DNA of 64,000 nucleotides from Homarus americanus (GCF_018991925.1 NW_024725489.1:5890726-5954725); one strand, 5' to 3'; shown: positions 47,770 through 60,200, counted from the first letter of the stretch. Notes: generated by a model from the sequence alone, not told the origin. Program-made: numbers and translations.

Positions 47770-48540
47770 AATGCACTAAGATTCAATGCAACAAAGTGTA
47801 AGAGGATGCACCTGGGTTGTACCAACTGTAAGGAGGCCTGTCATATGTCCCAGTGGTAAGAAGAATCTACATTTATAGAGACCGAGTACAAAAAGGATCT
47901 GGGAGTGTATGTTGACAATGAACTGAAGTTCTCGGGCCATTGTGAGAAAAAGGTGAATCAAGCAACTAAATTAGTAGGTTTTATAAGAAGGTTGTAACGA
48001 TCTTCAAGATTGAGGTGCTTTCCCACCTGGAGTACTGTCACCCCGTCTGGTCCCCTAGATATGCCAGGGACTGTCATTTGATTGAAAATGTCCAAAATAG
48101 GGCCACCAGACTGATGCCTGCACTTCAGCACCTCAGCTGTCCAGAGAGATTAGAGCACCAGCAACTGCCTACCTTGTACTACAGATGCACAAGGGATGAC
48201 CTAATTGAGATGTATAAACATCTCAGATGGCATTATACAGTCGAGTGGCCATACCTAGAGCTGCCGGACACCCACCCCACAAGGGGTCACAGCTCAAGGT
48301 TAAAGAAGCCACAAACCCAGAAAATTGTGAGGGCAAACTTTTTCGGAATGAGACTTTTTTATCTCTTGGAACAATCTGCGAGAGTGTTGTGACGGCACTG
48401 AGTGTGAGCTCTTTCAAGGCCTGAACTTGACCAACACTGGAGCAGGTTTAGATACATTCAGGGGCCAGTGCATGCCCAGTAATTGCCCAAGTGGCATACA
48501 AGCCGATTAGTTGCAACGAAGATAAAAGTAAAGTAAAAGT
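47770..48540 (+). mobile_element. CR1-like LINE 3' fragment
   Basis: Begins LRFNATKCKRMHLGCTNC and continues through VDNELKFSGHCEKKV, HLEYCHPVWSPRYARDC and ERLEHQQLPTLYYR to a frame-shifted RVNSWNNL-like end. The tail is GTGCATGCCCAGTAATTGCC and AAAAGTAAAGTAAAAGT. It is older and more diverged than the 44411 copy and has lost the catalytic region. Confidence 0.85.
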
Positions 48541-49234
48541 ATGTTTTTGACCTAATAATGATGATTTTTTATTTTTTTAACAATCTGTATTTAGGATTGT
48601 GCATGGATGAAGCACACTGTTTTGTCTGAAAAATGGCTAAAAAAAAATCAGCCTGCATCCTATATGTGAAGTTGCTGTCTCCCATAAGCTAATGACTCCC
48701 TCGGTTGCTGTCTCCAGAAGGCTAAATTCTACTCGAGCCGACTCCAGAATTAAACATTTTATTGCTTACTTAAACACACAATTATTGTAAATATAAAAAC
48801 TTGATTTATAACTACTGTACTGATGATGATAAACAGAGACGATTAACATCCGTCCAGCAGACACCCATCTCTTCAGAGGTACGTAACCAGTAACCATTTC
48901 TGAACTCTTACAAGCATTACAATCTATTAATGCCGTTCCTGCAACATTTTTTCTTACATCTACAAATACCTGATACAAATGGAAGATTTACCGATAACTT
49001 TCTTTTCACATTTGCATCTGAACATTGCTTGCAGTATTGTAGCCAGGTTAGACGCATCACTGTAACCACCGGGCTACTGGGTGTTATGGTTGATTTTTAT
49101 CTTGTATTTTTGGGTAGATATACATAATTTTTTTTTTTTGTCATTTACTTGCACACACCATCCTACATACATATTGTGAAGAAAGTAAAAGAAATAATTG
49201 TCTTAAGAGCAAACATAATTATATTTCTTTGCTC
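48541..49234. other. Intron 3 interior, no gene seen
   Basis: AT-rich with short A and T homopolymers; nothing recognised. Confidence 0.5.
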
Positions 49235-49411
49235 AGTGAGGGAGAGGGAGGAGGCGAGGCGTGTGGGGGGGGCAACATTGCGAAGGAATCTACATTGGGA
49301 GCTTCTCCGTTGCTATGGTGAACCAGGAAGTACAGATGTACAGTACAGGGAATATGCAAGTGGTGACTGCATTAAACTTTTATTTGGCTTTTATTTACTG
49401 GTTTGGCAAGA
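49235..49411. repeat. Dispersed repeat also at 55433-55600
   Basis: Shares CTCAGTGAGGGAGAGGGAGG, GACTG..TTAAACTTT and TTTGGCTTTTATTTACTG with 55433-55600. The match breaks exactly where the TIR element at 49412 starts, so the element inserted into an existing repeat copy. Confidence 0.8.
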
Positions 49412-50154
49412 CAGTAATACCCTGATTTACGCGGTCATTTGAACCCGCGGAGGTCCGCGTAAAACGAGAAATGCGTAAATGGAATAACAGAACTTATGGG
49501 ATTAATTGAAATAGAGATTGGGCCGACTCCCAAACTCCACTTTATCCGACACAATACCTATGTTGTAGTAAAAATAACATATTAATTTTATGATGGTATG
49601 CACACACAATTAATATTTAAGAGAAATACAGTCACCAGGTTAATGTCCATTCAAGTAATGGACTCAAACCCCCCCCCCTTCCCACATTCGCTGGCTCTTC
49701 CCTCTCTGAGAAATGTTTGGGTGAAAACACTAGATTTTAAGGTATATTAATAAATAATACCTCAGACTAAAGTTAGCATAATATAATTGACATTGCTGGA
49801 TTCCTTTTAAGACCAGGAATATTTTGAATATACACGTCATATATTTTGCACAAAAGATAACATATTTGCTCTGTGTAAACAAAATTCTTACATTAGATCT
49901 AAAATTTGTATGTTTAATGCAAAATCCATGATGTTTATATTCAAAATGATAATCATATTGTAAGAATTCCAGCAATGTAAATTATATTCTGGCCGAGTAA
50001 TTTGTATGAATTTTATGAGCTTAATAAAAAAAAATTATACTTCACCTGCGTATATGAGTAAATGCACCAGTAAAGTGGGAATTCCGGTTCTGGCAGGGCA
50101 CCGCGTAAATGTAGAAACGCGTAAACCAGAACCATGTAAAGCGGGGTATTACTG
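49412..50154 (+). mobile_element. Non-autonomous Tigger-like TIR element (single internal unit)
   Basis: The left end CAGTAATACCCTGATTTACG continues with CGGAGGTCCGCGTAAAACG and about 200 bp shared with 37894-38587. The interior is one AT-rich unit (about 49703-50043). The right end is AAGCGGGGTATTACTG, the inverted complement of the left. No coding potential. Confidence 0.9.
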
Positions 50155-50156
50155 TG

Positions 50157-52567
50157 CAGTAGTACCCAGATTTATGTGGTCAATTGAACCCACGGGGTAC
50201 CGCGTTAAGTGAAATCCGCGTAAATGGAACAATAAAACACATGGGATTAATTCCAAAAGAGAGTGGCCCGACCCCCAAACTCCACTTTTTCCGACACAAT
50301 ACCTATGTTGTAGTAAAAATAACATCTAAATTTTATGATGGTATGCTCACACAACTAATATTTAAGAGAAATACAGTCGCCAGGTTAATGTCCATTCAAA
50401 TAATAGACTCAAATCACCCCCCCCCCCACCTCTTCCCAGCTCACTGGCCCCTACCTCTGAGAAATGATTGGGTGAAACACTAGATTTTAACGTTTAGTAA
50501 TAAATAATACCTCAGACTAAAGTTAGGATAATATAATTGACATTGCTGGATTCCTTGCAGGTCAGGGAATATTTTGAATGTAAACTTCATACATTTTGCA
50601 CAAAAGATAAAATACTTGCTTTATGTAAACCAAATTATTACATTAGATCTAAAATTTTATTGTCTAATGCAAAATCCATGATGTTTATATTCAAAATGAT
50701 CATCATATTTAAGAATTCCAGCAATGTAAATTATATTCTGTTCCAGTAATTTGTATGAATTTTATGAGCTAAAGCAAATATCTTCAGTTAATAAAAAAAA
50801 AAAAAATATTCTTCACGACACTATCTGTCAATCAAAGTACCCCAACTTGCCTCCCCTCTTTCCAACTGGCCAGATGGTCGGTCGGTCCTCAACCCTCCCA
50901 CCCCTCCCTTCTCTACCAGAGAAATGTTGGGTGAAAAAACTAATTTTAACTTTTAGTAACAAATAATACCTCAGACTAAAGTTAGGATAATTAATTGACA
51001 TTGCTGGAATCCTTGTAAGACCAGGAATATTTTGAATATAAATGTCATATATTTTGCACAAAAGATAACATATTTACTCAGAGTAAACATTACATCTAAA
51101 ATTTGTATGTCTAATGCAAAATCTATGATGTTTATATTCAAAATGATCATCAAATTGTAAGAATTCCAGCAATGTAAATTATATTCTGGCCGGGTAATTT
51201 GTATGAATTTTATGAGCTAAAACAAATATCTTCAGTTAATAAAAAAAAAAATATTCTTCACGACACTCTGTCAATCAAAGTACCCCACCTTGCCTCGCCT
51301 CCCCCCCCCCCCCCCCTCCCCCCCCTCCCCCCCCCCTCCCCCCCGCCTCCCCCCGCCTCCCCGCCTCCCCCCCGCCCCCCCGCCTCCCCCGCCCCCCGCC
51401 TCCCCCCGCCCCCCCCCCTCGCCCCTCCTCGCCCCCCCCGCCTCCTCCCTCGCCTCCTCGCCTCCCCGCCTCCCCCCCGCCTCCCCTCGCCTCCCCTCGC
51501 CCCCACCTCCCCCCGCCTCCCCCCACTCCCTGCCTCCCCCCCCGCCCCCTTCCCTCGCCCCCTCGCCCCCTTCCCCTGCCCTTCCCCTTCCTTCCCCTTC
51601 CCCCCCTCCTCCCCCCCTGCCCCCCTCGCCCCCCTCCTGCCCCCCCCCTCGCCCCCCTGCCCCCTCTTCCAACCGCGCCAGATGGTTGGTCCGTCCCAAC
51701 CCTCCCCCTCACCCCCCACCAACCTTTCCTACAAGAGAAATATTGGGTGAAAAACTAGATTTTAACCTTTAGTATTAAATAATACCTTAGATTAAAGTTA
51801 GGATAATATAATTGACATTGCTGGATTCCTTGTAAGACCAGGAATATTTTGAATATAAATGTCATATATTTTGCACAAAAGATAACATATTTAGTCAGAG
51901 TAAACATTATATCTAAAATTTGTATGTCTAATGCAAAATCTATGATGTTTTTATTCAAAATGATCATCAAATTGTAAGAATTCCAGCAATGTAAATTATA
52001 TTCTGGCTGGGTAATTTGTATGAATTTTATGAGCTAAAACAAATATCTTCATTTAATAAAAAAAAATATTCTTCACACCGTGCCAAATGGTCGGTCGGTC
52101 CCTCCCTCCACCCCCCACCAACCCTCCCTACCAGATGTGTGGGAAAACCAGAATATTTACCTTTTTAGTAATAAATAATACCTCAAACTAAAGTTAGGAT
52201 AATATAATTGACATTGCTGGATTCCTTGTAAGACCAGGAATATTTTGAATATAAATGTCATATATTTTGCACAAATGATAACATATTTAGTCAGAGTAAA
52301 CCTTATATCTAAAATTTGTATGTCTAATGCAAAATCTATGATGTTTATATTCAAAATGATCATCATATTGTAAGAATTCCAGCAATGTAAATTATATTCT
52401 GGCTGGGTAATTTGTATGAATTTTATGAGCTAAATAAAAAAAAAATATTATACTTCACCGTGTATATGAGTAGATGAACAGCGTTAAGTGAAATTTCGGT
52501 TCTGGCGAGGGCACCGCGTATATGAGAAATCGCGTTAAGTGAAACCTCGTAAAGCGGGGTAATACTG
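50157..52567 (+). mobile_element. Non-autonomous Tigger-like TIR element with four internal units
   Basis: Starts CAGTAGTACCCAGATTTATG two bases after the previous element ends and finishes GGGGTAATACTG before TA at 52568. Termini and left subterminal block match 49412-50154. The AT-rich internal unit is repeated four times (about 50458-50817, 50919-51262, 51735-52077 and 52134-52458). A 370-bp C-rich tract lies between units 2 and 3. At 2.4 kb it is about three times the family's usual 0.7 kb. No transposase frame is present. Confidence 0.85.
51294..51670. repeat. C-rich low-complexity tract
   Basis: About 375 bp of CCTCCCC and CCCCG variants, almost lacking A. The Pro-rich and Gly/Arg-rich frames on both strands are artefacts. 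It expands the short C-rich linker present between other internal units (for example 50840-50915). Homopolymer lengths are likely unreliable. Confidence 0.95.
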
Positions 52568-52574
52568 TACTGTA

Positions 52575-52594
52575 ATAATAATAATAATAATACA

Positions 52595-52641
<47 letters not shown>
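52575..52641. repeat. (AAT)n microsatellite
   Basis: Trinucleotide array directly after the right end of the TIR element. Confidence 0.97.
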
Positions 52642-52679
52642 GAAATACAAAATGAAAAAATAATCAATAGTGAGAAATG

Positions 52680-53085
52680 CTATATGTTGTGTTGTCAAGT
52701 AAGAGAAACAATTGAGACCTGCAATTGTGTGTAAATGAGGCAGAAAGTAAGATTAGAAACCTGGGACTTGGTCACAATTTTAGTGATGCCATATAGCAGC
52801 AGGGTCTACCATTAGATAATACATTATGCTTCCAATATATTCCCAGGCGGTAGTTGGTCAACCACAGCCATGAACACAACTCATTAAAAACAAAAACAAA
52901 AATCCAGATAAATCTTGTCATATGGCTTTGACTTTGTGGTTGTATGCCTCCTGACCTAGGCTGTACCTCCAATCGGTGGAGAGTGATCTTCAATTATACA
53001 GTCACGAATAACGCCAATAATCCTAAGTAGATTCACACATTCACATCACTAAGACGATCTTCATGAACTCGTGTAATCATTGTCC
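52680..53085. repeat. Dispersed two-module repeat (inverted A then B)
   Basis: 52680-52850 is the reverse complement of module A at 30273-30452; 52851-53085 matches module B at 30047-30272 directly. Sequence just right of it (53087-53139, CAATAACGAAGGCCCGAATG) also occurs at about 33518-33570. Confidence 0.8.
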
Positions 53086-53342
53086 AGTTTCCGTTGCTCA
53101 ATAACGAAGGCCCGAATGCCAACACACTTTGTTACAGAGAGGGGTAGTGTACATCAGGGTCCAGTGCTTGGTGTGGTGATGGTCAGTGGCTGGAAAGGTT
53201 AGGCGACTGTCAATTCATGGTCGTGTGTATAATTTCCACAGACTATTACTACTACTGTACTATACTACTACTACTAGTTTTTTGTTTCTTCTGTTTGTTT
53301 GTTTGTGGCTGCAGGTAATTTATTTGTTGTTTTTCGCTGCAG

Positions 53343-53469
53343 ATGATTTACGTGGCGCGTGACCCCCGTGATGTCGTCGTCTCGTACTACCACCACCATC
53401 GTATGTGGGCACCACACTGCTACAACGGAGATTTTAAGAAGTTCTTCAACTACTTCCTTAGTGATCAAG
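53343..53469 (+). CDS. Sulfotransferase exon 4 (residues 163-204, 3'-phosphate binding motif)
   Basis: After a TTTTTCGCTGCAG acceptor the exon encodes MIYVARDPRDVVVSYYHHHR, the canonical PAPS 3'-phosphate motif with R168 and S176 eight residues apart as in the family. WAPHCYNGDFKKFFNYFLSDQ follows. It joins exon 3 (phase 0) to give DTCK-MIYVARD, exactly as in known sulfotransferases, and ends phase 1 at a GTAAAG donor. About 100-130 residues, including the C-terminal RKGxxGDWK region, are missing. I found no further exon before the gap at 57184. Exon 4 has no counterpart in block A because that block ends earlier. Confidence 0.94.
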
Positions 53470-54600
53470 GTAAAGTGTGATGTAGTATTGTTGTTGTTGT
53501 TTATTTTCTTGTATCTAATGCCTCACACAAACAAACAGGTAAAAGAAATTACTGTCTCTAAAACGAATGGCTCTCTGTCCCGGCTGCAAAAATGGCATAA
53601 CTTTAAAACTACCCAAAGATATTCTTGGGTACATCCAGGGTATCATCCACGAATTTGCGAATTTTAATGTCATGTTGTAGATCTCACTATTGTCACCATG
53701 TAAACAAGGAATTTACACAAAAATTTAATTGCAGATACGTACTGTAGTAAATTTTCCTTTTATACAGATATCTCCATTAGTTCACAGTTTTGAGGGGCCC
53801 CGCACCCCCCTAGGACGGCGCTGTCACAAATGATGTGATATGTATATATGTGGCCATCTCTCTCCCTCTTCTCATGTTCGTTCACAAAACTTTTCGGGCT
53901 TCCGCCCTGGGTTTTCTAATTACTCTCAGCATGCAGGCCCGAGTTAAGGTTTTATCTTCATAACTCTATTTTATTTATGTCCTCAGTAGCGGGTTCAGCC
54001 CTTCTAGGCAAACTTTAGCGAGGCTGCTAGTCTTAGTGATCCTTCCAGACGCTGACCTTCCGGTCTTACTAGCAATCTAGAGTTATGTTGGGATGGACCT
54101 TGTATCCTCAGTATGGGTTATATGAGAACCATTCAGGGTGGAATTCTCAACCCAGTACATCTTGCTAGAGTAATGGTGAACGATGTTAGCCAATGGAGCG
54201 CTATGGTAACAGCTCAGCACTGTCAACCCTCCCGAGTGACATAATGCTCACTCAGGCATTATCGCTCAAGCTAATTAATTGAAGCAATGATGTCTGTGCA
54301 CCCTGATTGGCAATAAATAGAGAACTTGATGATCCCTCAAAATATAAATGCTCTAAATGAAGTTAGTTTGATTAAGAAACAAAGTTCATTGAGCTGAGGA
54401 ATAATTGAGATAAGAGAAGGGAGAGGTGTATGATATAGTGAGTTAGTTGTTTATGATTGTCACACTGGTGACTTATATAACAATAAGAGATATTAATGAA
54501 ATAACTTACTAAAATATCAGTTAAGAGTCACATTGATTATGCTTGGGAGACAATGTAATCTGCCTTGTACTATTATGATGATGCAATGTGACTCATAGTG
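53470..54600. other. Sulfotransferase intron 4 region, no gene seen
   Basis: Non-coding sequence downstream of exon 4. Around 53930-54130 the base composition is less AT-rich and might belong to the retroelement remnant that follows, but no terminal repeats could be defined. Confidence 0.5.
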
Positions 54601-54609
54601 TTACTCCTA

Positions 54610-55440
54610 ATTTAGATGAGTCATGTGCAACTGGAGGACTAAGGACAGTTGTCTGGACTGTTAGATGATGGAGGAGACTATGGAACTGTTCCTGGGGAAC
54701 TAGTTTTGAGTGAGGAGCTACAAGGTCTGGAGAGCTCAGCTCATACATTACATACAAGGAAATGTCCGTCACTAGAGGATGTGAATTCAGTAGTAGTAGT
54801 TTCACCCAGGACCCAAGGGGACCATACTAGTACATGTAATTATGAAGGATGTAGAGCCACTTGGATTACCAAGTTAGATCCTCATTTGGCTTGCATAATT
54901 CATAGCAGCTGTGTCTCAGACAACCTGTTTTCACCATTGAATTGTGCAGTTTGTTATGATCAAATTTTTTAAATTAATCAAGCTGCAGGAGATAAGAAAG
55001 AATTATTGCAGATCCAAATTAAAACTAGATGGAATAAGGCCTTGAAGAGTAAATTTCTAAATGTAAAACACTGGAAAGATCCCAAGTTGGCAGAAAGTTT
55101 AGAATTAATGGGTGATAGGTAACAGACTTAATCCCCGATTAGACCAACCTGCTTCTGCTAAGAAAAGTGGGTTATTGGATATTCTAGATAATGAGGCAAT
55201 AAGAAGATTACAAGAACCTTTACCAAGTCAGTCTGATTTTAGTGGATTCCAGGATCAGGATGAGGAAGTTGGCTCTAATCATAGCGTTCAATCACTAGAG
55301 CAAGGAGAACCTGTTGAGACTGACTTCATCCTGCCCCCATTTTGGCAACCACTTCCACCTGCGGCAAAAGTGTTGGTTACCATGAATGGAAACAGGCTGC
55401 TGTCGACTGCCATGCAGCTGATGGATACAGCTGGCTCAGT
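54610..55440 (+). pseudogene. Gag-like or retroelement ORF remnant, frame-broken
   Basis: A + strand frame gives LLDDGGDYGTVPGE, a Cys/His-containing stretch CNYEGCRATWITKLDPHLAC, then CVSDNLFSPLNCAVCYDQIF. A shifted frame continues LINQAAGDKKELLQIQIK and KSKFLNVKHWKDPKLAESL. A third frame carries NRLNPRLDQP and an acidic, Ser/Gln-rich part (FSGFQDQDEEVGSNHSVQSL) ending ILPPFWQPLPPAAKV. The order of a Cys-rich head followed by a charged linker resembles gag-type proteins of crustacean retroelements, but I do not recognise the family. Small indels separate the frames. It may be a host exon cluster instead, though no splice logic fits. Confidence 0.4.
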
Positions 55441-55600
55441 GAGGGAGAGGGAGGAGGGTGCATAGTGTAGGGGGTGGGGAGAGTTGCTAGGGAATCGGTG
55501 TCCCAGCTGGTCTTTGTTACTACGATGAAGCAGGGAGTGTATGCATATGGCGACTGTGTTAAACTTTCATTTGGCTTTTATTTACTGATTTGGCAATACT
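55433..55600. repeat. Dispersed repeat also at 49235-49411
   Basis: Same block as 49235-49411 but without the TIR element. It continues TTTGGCAATACTG..., providing an empty-site view of that insertion. Confidence 0.8.
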
Positions 55601-55819
55601 GTACAGTATTTTTTTTAAACTTATTTATTGGTAATATTTTTATTTATTCCTCACATTTTCTGGGACTGTATATATTATTAAAAAAAAAAACCTATGTCTA
55701 CAAGAGGAAAATTCAGACAAAAGTTTTATCCTAAATTCTCCCAGCTAAAATACTGTAAAATATAGTAGTGTAATTTTAGCGTTTTTCATATTTTCATTTG
55801 GCGTTTTTATACATTTAGG

Positions 55820-56805
55820 GTGCTGAAATTCTGGCCCCTGTGCTTGCTCACCTGTTTTACCTTTGCCTCAAAACCCAAACTTTTCCTTCTTCGTGGAAGC
55901 ATGCCTTGGTTAAGCCCATCCCGAAGAAGGGTGACCATTCTAATCCCTCTGTCGCCCCATTGCCCTAACTTCATCCCTCTCTAAGATTTTCAAAACTATC
56001 GTAAACTCCTATTTTGCCCGTCACCTTGAATGCCATTCTCTTTTGTCGGATCACCAGTATGGCTTTTGCCAGGCAAGATCTACTGGGGATCTGCTCTCCT
56101 ACTGCACCTATCTTTGATCATCCTCTCTTAGGGATTATGGGGAAACTTTCGTCGTGGCCCTCGACATCTATAAAGCATTTGACGGGGTATGGCACAAGAC
56201 TTTGCCGTGTAAACTTCCCTCTGATGGTTTCTCTCCTCCACTTTCTCTCATTTCTAGCTTCCTTGAGAACCAATCCATGGCAGTTGTTGTCGAGGATCGA
56301 TCTCTCACTCTTTCTCTACCAATAGTGGTGTCCCACAGGGTTCTGTTCTTTCACCTACTTTCTTTCTTCTTTTTATCAATGATTTACTTCACACTGCAAA
56401 TAATTCTATCCATTCTTAAGCTGATGATTCTACTTTTCACTCTTCTTCACATTTTTCCCTTCCCCCTAATTTTCAAACTACTGTAGATCTGTTTCTAGAG
56501 CTGATATTATAACTTCTATCAATGCTGATCTGTGTAGCATCTCTAAATGGGGAGGTAGAAACTTGGCTAAATTCAATAGTAATAAATCACAGCATTTGCC
56601 AATTACACTTTCCAAATTAGATGATCTCCCACCAATCACATTTCAGGATGCAATCATTTTGCCAAATTCTAAAATAGATATGCTAGGCCTCACCGTTTCC
56701 TCCAATATGTCATGAAAGCCAAACATCCACAACAATGCTAAAGCTGCCTCAAGAAAGCTGGGAATGCTGTATAGATGCCATAGTTACTTCACTCTGTTAT
56801 ATATA
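55820..56805 (+). mobile_element. LINE reverse transcriptase fragment (I/Jockey-like), decayed
   Basis: Frame-shifting + strand translation gives FFVEACLG near 55890, then CRPIALTSSLSKIFKTIVNS, LLSDHQYGF, RSTGDLLSY, VVALDIYKAFDGVWHK with the first catalytic aspartate, and KLPSDGFSPPLSLISSFLEN. The second catalytic box reads stop-ADDST (56418-56432): TAA stands where YADD has tyrosine. KFNSNKSQHLPIT and [13 protein letters not shown] follow. It is a third LINE type in the window, inactive, and cut by the (TA)n array at 56809. Confidence 0.85.
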
Positions 56806-56807
56806 CA

Positions 56808-57017
<210 letters not shown>

Positions 57018-57183
57018 TGCCTTTATTGATTATGTATACATTATATATTATGTTACTTCTTACCAAAGTCAGAAAGTGTCTAGGCTTGTGTAAACACGAA
57101 ATGTGTTAAGCACGTTGCAACCAATAACAGAGAATAAACTCCCCAGCCAGACCGACCATGTGACTTGTCATTCTCCAACTAAA

Positions 57184-57283
57184 NNNNNNNNNNNNNNNNN
57201 NNNNNNNNNNNNNNNNNNNNNNNNNNNNNNNNNNNNNNNNNNNNNNNNNNNNNNNNNNNNNNNNNNNNNNNNNNNNNNNNNNN
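57184..57283. other. Assembly gap (100 N)
   Basis: Exactly 100 N; the sequence to the right is unrelated minisatellite, so the link to the left is not supported by sequence. Confidence 0.99.
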
Positions 57284-60200
57284 TAGAAGCCATTGCTGAA
57301 GAGGTAGATGAAGAGGAGGGAAGAGGTGATGAATATTGAGGAGGAAGAGGTAGAGATGAAGAGGAGGAAGAGGTAGATGAAGGTAGGGAGAGTGTGATAA
57401 GAGGAGGGGAAGAGATGAAGAGGAGAAGAGGTAGATGAAGAGGGAGGAAGAGATGAAGAGAAGAGGAGATGAGGAGGAGGAAGAGGTAGATGAAGGAGGA
57501 GGAAGAGGTAGAGAAGGTAGGACGAGGTAGATGAAGAGGAGGAAGAGGTAGATGAAGAGGAGGAAGAGGTAGATGAAGAGGAGGGGAGGTAGATGAAGGA
57601 GGGAGAGGTAGATGAAGAGGAGGAAGAGTGTAGATGAAGAGGAGGAAGAGGTAGATGAAGAGGAGGAAGAGGTAGGAAGAGGAGAAGAGGTAGATGAGGA
57701 GGAGGAAGAGGTAGATGAAGAGGAGGAAGAGGTAGATGAGGAGGGGGCAGATGAAGAGGAGGAAGAGGTAAGGAGGAGGAGGAAGAGGTAGATGAAGAGG
57801 AGGGTGGAGGTGCAGATGAATTGAGGCAGGAAGAGGTGGAGGTAGATGAGGGGTGGGGGGGGAAGAGTGTGGGAGTGGAGGTAGATGAAGAGGAGGAAGA
57901 GGTAGATAAGAGGAGGAAGGGTAGATGGAAGAGGAAGAGGTAAGGAGGAGGAAGAGGTAGATGAAGAGGAGGAAGAGGTAGATGAAGAGGAGGAAGAGGT
58001 AGGATGAAGAGGAGGAAGAGTGTGAAGATGAGGAGGAAGAGGGTGAGAGCAGGAAGAGGTAGTTGAGGAGGAAGAGGTAGAGGAGTAGTTAGGAGGAGGA
58101 AGAGGTAGATGAGGAGGGAGAGGTGAGATGAAGAGGAGGGAAGAGGTAGATGAGGAGGAAGAGAGATGAAGAGTAGGGAAGAGGTAGATGAAGAGGAGGA
58201 AGAGGAGATGAGGAGGAGGAAGAGGTGAGGAGGAGGAGGAAGAGGAGACAGGGAGAAGGAGGTAGATGAAGAGGGGGAGGGAGGAGGTGTGAGGGGAAGA
58301 GGGAGATGAAGAGGAGTAAGAGGCAGATGAATAGGAGGAAGAGGTAGATGAGGAGGAGGAAGAGGTAGATGGGGGTGGGGGGGGTGGGGGGGTGTGGGGG
58401 GGGTGTGGGGGGAAGAGGTAGATGAAGAGGAGAAGAGGTAGATGGAGGAGGAGGGAAGAGGTAGATGAAGAGGAGGAAGAGGTAGATAGAGGAGGAAGAG
58501 GTAGATAGAGTAGGGAGGAAGAGGTAGATGAAGAGGAGGAAGAGGTAGATGAGGAGGAGGAAGAGGAGGAGGAGGAAGGAAGAGGAGGAGGAGGAGGTAG
58601 ATGGAGGAGGAGGAAGAGGAGGATGGAGGAGAGGGGACAAGAGGAGGAAGAGGAGAGGAGGAGGAAGAGGTAGATGAAGAGGAGGAAGAGGTAGATAGAG
58701 GAGGAGGGAAGAGGTAGATGAAGAGGAGGAAGAGGAGAGGAGGAAGAGGAGTGTAGGGAGGTAGAGAAGAGGGGAAGAGGTAGATGAAGAGGAGGGAAGA
58801 GGGATGAAGAGGAGGATGTAGATGAAGAGGAGGAAGAGGTAGATGAAGTGTAGACGAGGTAGATAAGAGGGAGGAAGAGGTAGATGAAGAGGGAGGAAGA
58901 GGTAGATGAAGAGGGAGGAAGAGGTAGAGTGAAGAGGTAGATGAAGAGGAGGAAGAGGTAGATGAATAGAGAAGAGGTAGATGAGGAGGAGGAAGAGGTA
59001 GATGGAGGAGGAGGAAGAGGTAGATAAAGAGGGGGAAGAGAGATGAGGAGGAGGAAGAGGTAGATAAAGAGGAGGAAGAGGTAGATGGAGGAGGAGGAAG
59101 AGGTAGATGAAGAGGAGGAAGAGATAGATGGAGGAGGAGGAAGAGGTAGATGGAGGAGGAGGAGGGTAGAGAGAGAAAGAGGGCAGATGAAGAGGAGGAG
59201 GAGGAAGGAGGTAGATGATATGAGGAAGAGGTAGATGGAGAGGAGAAAGAGGTAGATGGAGTGTGGAGGAAGTGAGAGGATTAAATATTAAGGAAGAGGT
59301 GACGAAGAGGAGGAGATGGAAGAGGAGATGAGGAGGAGGAAGAGGTAGATGGAGGAGGGAGAGGAAAAGGGAAGACAAAGAGGAGGATGAGGTAGGATGA
59401 AGAGGGGGAAGAGGTAGATGAAGAGGAGGAAGAGGTAGATGAAGAGGAGGAAGAGGTAGATGAAGAGTAGGAAGAGGTAGATGAAGAGGAGGAAGAGGTA
59501 GATGAAGAGGAGGAAGAGATGAAGAGGAGGAAGAGGTAGATGAAGAGGAGGAAGAGGGATGGAGGAGGAGGAAGAGGTAGATGGAGGAGGAGGAAGAGGT
59601 AGATGAGGAGGAGGGAGGGGATGGAGAGGAGGAAGAGGTAGATAAAGAGGAGGAAGAGGTAGGGATGGAGGAGGAGGAAGAGGTAGATGGAGGAGGAGGA
59701 AGAGGTAGATGAAGAGCAGGAAGAGGTAGATGAGGAGGAGGAAGAGGTAGATGAAGAGGAGGAAGAGGTAGATGAAGAGGAGGAAGAGGTAGATGAAGAG
59801 GAGGAAGAGGTAGATGAAGTGTAGGGACGAGGTAGATGAAGAGGAGGAAGAGGGGAGAAGAGGAGGGGGGGGTGGGGGGGGGAAGAGGTAGATGAAGAGG
59901 AGGGAGGTAGATGAAGAAGGGAAGAGGTAGATGAGGAAGAGGTAGATGAGGGGGTAGGATGTAGGAGAAGAGGTGAGATGAAGAGGGTAGATGAAGAGGA
60001 GGAAGAGGTAGATGAAGAGGAGGAAGAGGTAGATGAGGAGGAGGGGAAGAGGTGATGAAGGAGGGGAGGAGGATGAGGTAGATGAAGAGGAGGAAGAGGT
60101 GAGGATGGAGGAGGAGGAAGAGGTAGATAAGGAGGAGAAGAGGAGAGAAGAGGAGGAAGAGGTAGGAAGAGGTAGATGAAGAGGAGGAAGGAGGTAGATA

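Noticed and set aside
51258..51772. Proline-rich + strand and Gly/Arg-rich - strand frames
   Set aside because: They come from a nearly pure C/G tract inside a TIR element; homopolymer lengths are unreliable.
58089..59378. 429-residue Leu/Pro/Ser-rich minus-strand frame
   Set aside because: Complement of the 21-bp purine minisatellite, with no signal beyond the repeat.
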